Source of the DNA: Bacteroides sp. CAG:1076
GTDB taxonomy: Bacteria > Bacteroidota > Bacteroidia > Bacteroidales > Bacteroidaceae
Reading direction: 5' to 3'
Length of the DNA stretch: 25,212 nt
NCBI GenBank assembly: GCA_000436795.1
Contig: HF993173.1
Span: forward strand, 1 to 25,212
Every line of letters begins with the position of its first letter. Positions within the stretch are counted from its first letter, which is position 1. A program made the translations under genes and the position numbers. Below the pieces are notes generated by a model. The model did not search any database and had not been told where the DNA came from. It was given only the letters and a program-made list of their open reading frames with translations. Below, piece by piece: positions 24,201-25,212 of the stretch.

Positions 24201-24365
24201 AATAGTTTGGTTAGGCATGTTTTCAGTAGCTGCATGCATTGGGGTGCTGGCCATCGGAAAAATGCTTGCAGCCAAAACCAAATAATTAAGCTTGTTGCCA
24301 TGCAGCCAGTTTTTAATTGGTGGAATAGCTTGCGATAAGCAATAAGGATGATTTTTTAAATTCAT
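21219..24365 (-). CDS. SusC/RagA-family TonB-linked outer-membrane transporter
   Basis: A 1048-residue transporter and first gene of the - strand operon. The N-terminus is unusual: about 25 polar residues precede the hydrophobic signal core (LNYLVLAASIFPMA), with cleavage expected near AHA-like MHAAT at 43-47. The carboxypeptidase-regulatory-like domain spans about 64-137, with a TonB-box-like QETVITGIYTRK at 144-155. The plug runs to about 280 and includes TAIYGAKAANGVVVVETKKP, then the barrel ends in ASVGIRF. No STN domain is present. No later Met gives a better signal peptide, and a promoter lies just upstream, so this start is preferred. The operon context lacks glycosidases; the cargo could be a glycan, peptide or other nutrient. 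Confidence 0.95.
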   Translation of the reverse strand: MNLKNHPYCLSQAIPPIKNWLHGNKLNYLVLAASIFPMASTPMHAATENMPNQTIQSNQNSKVTYQGTVIDETGNPLPGVNITYKNSNGIGVITDIDGNFTLAIPQNVHSLIFSYVGMKTQTVRVNNPSEKVKVRMEPDAVAIQETVITGIYTRKAESFTGSMATYSEKELKTVGNQNVLQSLKVLDPSFIVLENNLAGSDPNATMNLNIGGNTNIVGLETEYTTNPNQPLFILDGFETTLSTITDLSMDRVASITILKDAASTAIYGAKAANGVVVVETKKPEAGRLQFNYNGNFGIEWADLTDYNLMNSSEKLQYEKLAGYYGSLDDNGNIIDEYYQNLYNQRMLRTKQGIDSYWLNEPLQTGFTQSHNIFAEGGDAAFRYGIGMTYTQTQGVMKNSNRDVLNGNVQLTYRIDKFAFTNQTNITNTDVENPTVSFSDFARTNPFYDKYNEYGEIEQVIEEIKSPTGGTQYITNPLWDLNQKSYDKNNQLSFTNNFQIEYRPLPELRIRGKLGLIVGRYNSKQFDSPEMSKYLTTDELKRGSYTESNTKSSSYDGSLDVSYGKTFGKHTVNAIGGMQISENNSNLSMFQAIGYSSDLFSNPNFANGYPEGGRPSSSIAKSRTASYYANFNYGYQLRYLVDFNLRTDGSSVYGVNNPFSTTWSLGLGWNIHNEDFFNKNGVLNYLKLRYSIGNPGNANLDAKMANSIYTYYTQYPNMFGLAALISSWGNSGLKWQRTNENNVGIDIEMFHNRLRLSTDFFIKKTDPLLLSIDFPPSTGISQVPMNIGAMKNVGTTFTGSYIIIRKPDMNWTVNANLRHIRTTYYNIGDLLEKYNEKGRTNQTLTRYYDGASNTALYAVRSAGIDPMTGNEIFIRKDGSYTFKWDSADEVICGDSTPDIEGAFGTSFYWKGFSVNAIFSYRYGGQAFLSTLFNKVENISDVQVKYNQDKRALYDRWQKPGDIAKFKRIDDTSTTNMSSRFIADDNTLELSTVSVGYETTAGKWLQSIGASSFNVRIYGNSLFRLSTIKEERGIDYPFSRKISASVGIRF

Positions 24366-24393
24366 AGCTGATAGTTATTGTAAGATTGTGTGT

Positions 24394-24402
24394 GCAAACG
24401 TA
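24394..24402 (-). promoter_or_regulatory. Promoter -7 element of the second SusC operon
   Basis: The - strand reads TACGTTTGC, a full match to TAnnTTTGC. At the correct 19-bp distance lies TTGG (24422-24425 on the + strand reads CCAA), a near match to TTTG. The start of transcription near 24387 gives a short leader of about 22 nt, in contrast with the long leader of the first locus. Confidence 0.7.
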
Positions 24403-24858
24403 TAGAAAATATATCAACTAACCAATATTTTGCTTGATTTTATTTGAAAAAAATAAATTTTGGTCGGCAACTTTTGATTTTTTAGTTTCTATTTGTAATA
24501 ATATTTACGAGAATGAATAAATCTAAATTATATTTAATGTATTGTTTATCAGCTTGTTATAAATGATATTTTTTCTAAAAGTTAGATAAAATTTGTATTT
24601 AAGCTCTTATTGATTGTTGGAAGGATAATTAGCTTTCATATCACTTTCTTACTCCTTTTATAAATAAGAAGATGGTATTTAGCTCTCTTTTATAAATTTT
24701 TTTTGGAAGTTCATTAAACTTTTTGGGCTTTATCTCGTTAATCTTTATAGATGGTTTATTGTATTGAAATGTAGATTTAGTCGTTGCATCTTTAGGTGTA
24801 ATAAGAATGTGGAAAAGGTTAGTTTAAATTCCCGTTGATATGAGGAATTAGAGGATGG

Positions 24859-24917
24859 GATGCTTTGGTGTTTCAATGAAGCTCGTTTTTTGTTGAAATG
24901 TCAAAGCATCTTGTTTT
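24859..24917 (+). terminator. Terminator-like hairpin in the susC upstream region
   Basis: GATGCTTTG-gtg-TTTCAA (24859-24876) pairs with TTGAAA-tgt-CAAAGCATC (24893-24910). In + strand RNA the three central positions are G-U pairs, giving an 18-bp stem with a 16-nt loop, followed by TTGTTTTG. In - strand RNA those positions are A-C mismatches, so the structure favours a + strand transcript. Confidence 0.5.
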
Positions 24918-25112
24918 GTGACGTTTGGCTTTTCATTGAATCAGTATGATTCGGATGTGTTGTAGAAAAAGTTCCTTTGTTGGGTTGTTGCTCATTTATA
25001 AATACTATTAAGTGATTGAGTAAGCTTGGTTTTACGGTGTTTCCCATAGTTTTCCTGTTTTTTCAGAAAGATGCCTTCTTTTTCTTCGGCTTTTCTCCCG
25101 TTGTCGTGGGCT

Positions 25113-25164
25113 TGTTTTGTACAAGAACTTTTGGAATTTGTACAAAACAGAATATTTTTTGTAC
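25113..25164. promoter_or_regulatory. Operator-like inverted repeat, three TTTTGTAC half sites
   Basis: TGTTTTGTAC (25113-25122) and GTACAAAACA (25140-25149) are a perfect 10-bp inverted repeat with a 17-bp spacer. A third half site TTTTGTAC lies at 25157-25164. This resembles a dimeric regulator binding site, possibly for a gene starting at the right edge. No regulator is identified. Confidence 0.45.
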
Positions 25165-25212
25165 CTAAAATCCGCAACTATCATCCAATACACGATTAAG
25201 GGAAGATTTATG

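Larger units (their letters stand above)
24366..25212. other. Long intergenic region upstream of the second SusC gene
   Basis: No convincing gene in 847 bases; a 61-codon frame on the - strand near 24992-25177 has no family features. It is AT-rich. It contains the SusC promoter, a + strand terminator-like hairpin and an operator-like inverted repeat near the right edge. The final ATG (25210-25212), preceded by AAGGGAAG, may be the start of a + strand gene outside the window, but that cannot be tested here. Confidence 0.55.

Noticed and set aside
24655..24700. Repeated CTTTTATAAAT in the AT-rich intergenic region
   Set aside because: Short, AT-only and without a consistent spacing or context; likely composition.
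25113..25149. Inverted repeat considered as an invertible promoter switch
   Set aside because: The 17-bp spacer is too short to hold a promoter, and no recombinase gene is in view.
24992..25177. A 61-codon - strand frame near the right edge
   Set aside because: It is low in complexity, overlaps the operator-like repeat, and has no signal or domain.

Overview
The window looks like chromosomal DNA of a gut Bacteroidaceae bacterium (Bacteroides or Phocaeicola type). The grounds are two SusC/SusD outer-membrane pairs, lipoprotein signals of Bacteroidota style, DUF1735, DUF4843 and PKD-like lipoproteins, start codons without Shine-Dalgarno sequences, and promoters of the Bacteroidota form TTTG-N19-TAnnTTTG. 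The species cannot be fixed from the sequence alone. No tRNA, rRNA, CRISPR array, insertion sequence or clear pseudogene was found.

Left block (about 1-9810, + strand): a polysaccharide utilization locus. After a 438-base leader come a SusC-type TonB-dependent transporter, a SusD-type lipoprotein, a GH18 glycosidase with an intact DxxDxDxE active site, and a DUF1735 plus laminin-G-like surface lipoprotein. These are tightly packed. An intrinsic terminator follows, then a DUF4838 protein (GH163-like) with a C-terminal discoidin-like domain. GH18 and GH163 both contain endo-beta-N-acetylglucosaminidases, so the locus is best read as a device that binds host N-glycans, releases them from glycoprotein and imports them. 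No exo-glycosidase or regulator gene lies inside the window.

Middle block (about 9810-16000): conserved, mostly housekeeping genes. They are a radical SAM protein and a helix-hairpin-helix outer-membrane protein (both -), a DUF4294 protein (+), a TrmH/SpoU-type RNA methyltransferase (-) and quinolinate synthase NadA (+). The block is bracketed by two same-orientation copies of an 83-bp element that differ at one base. Each copy is a complete small transcription unit: a consensus promoter, about 60 nt of RNA, and a GGAGTAC/GTACTCC terminator. This duplicated small RNA gene is the most striking non-coding feature.

Right block (24365 down to 16009, - strand): a second SusC/SusD operon followed by a DUF4843 lipoprotein, a PKD-like lipoprotein and, after a terminator hairpin, a periplasmic thioredoxin-domain protein. 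It carries no carbohydrate-active enzyme, so its ligand is unknown. The last 850 bases have no convincing gene. They do hold the SusC promoter, a hairpin that pairs well only as + strand RNA, and an inverted TTTTGTAC operator-like array close to the right edge.
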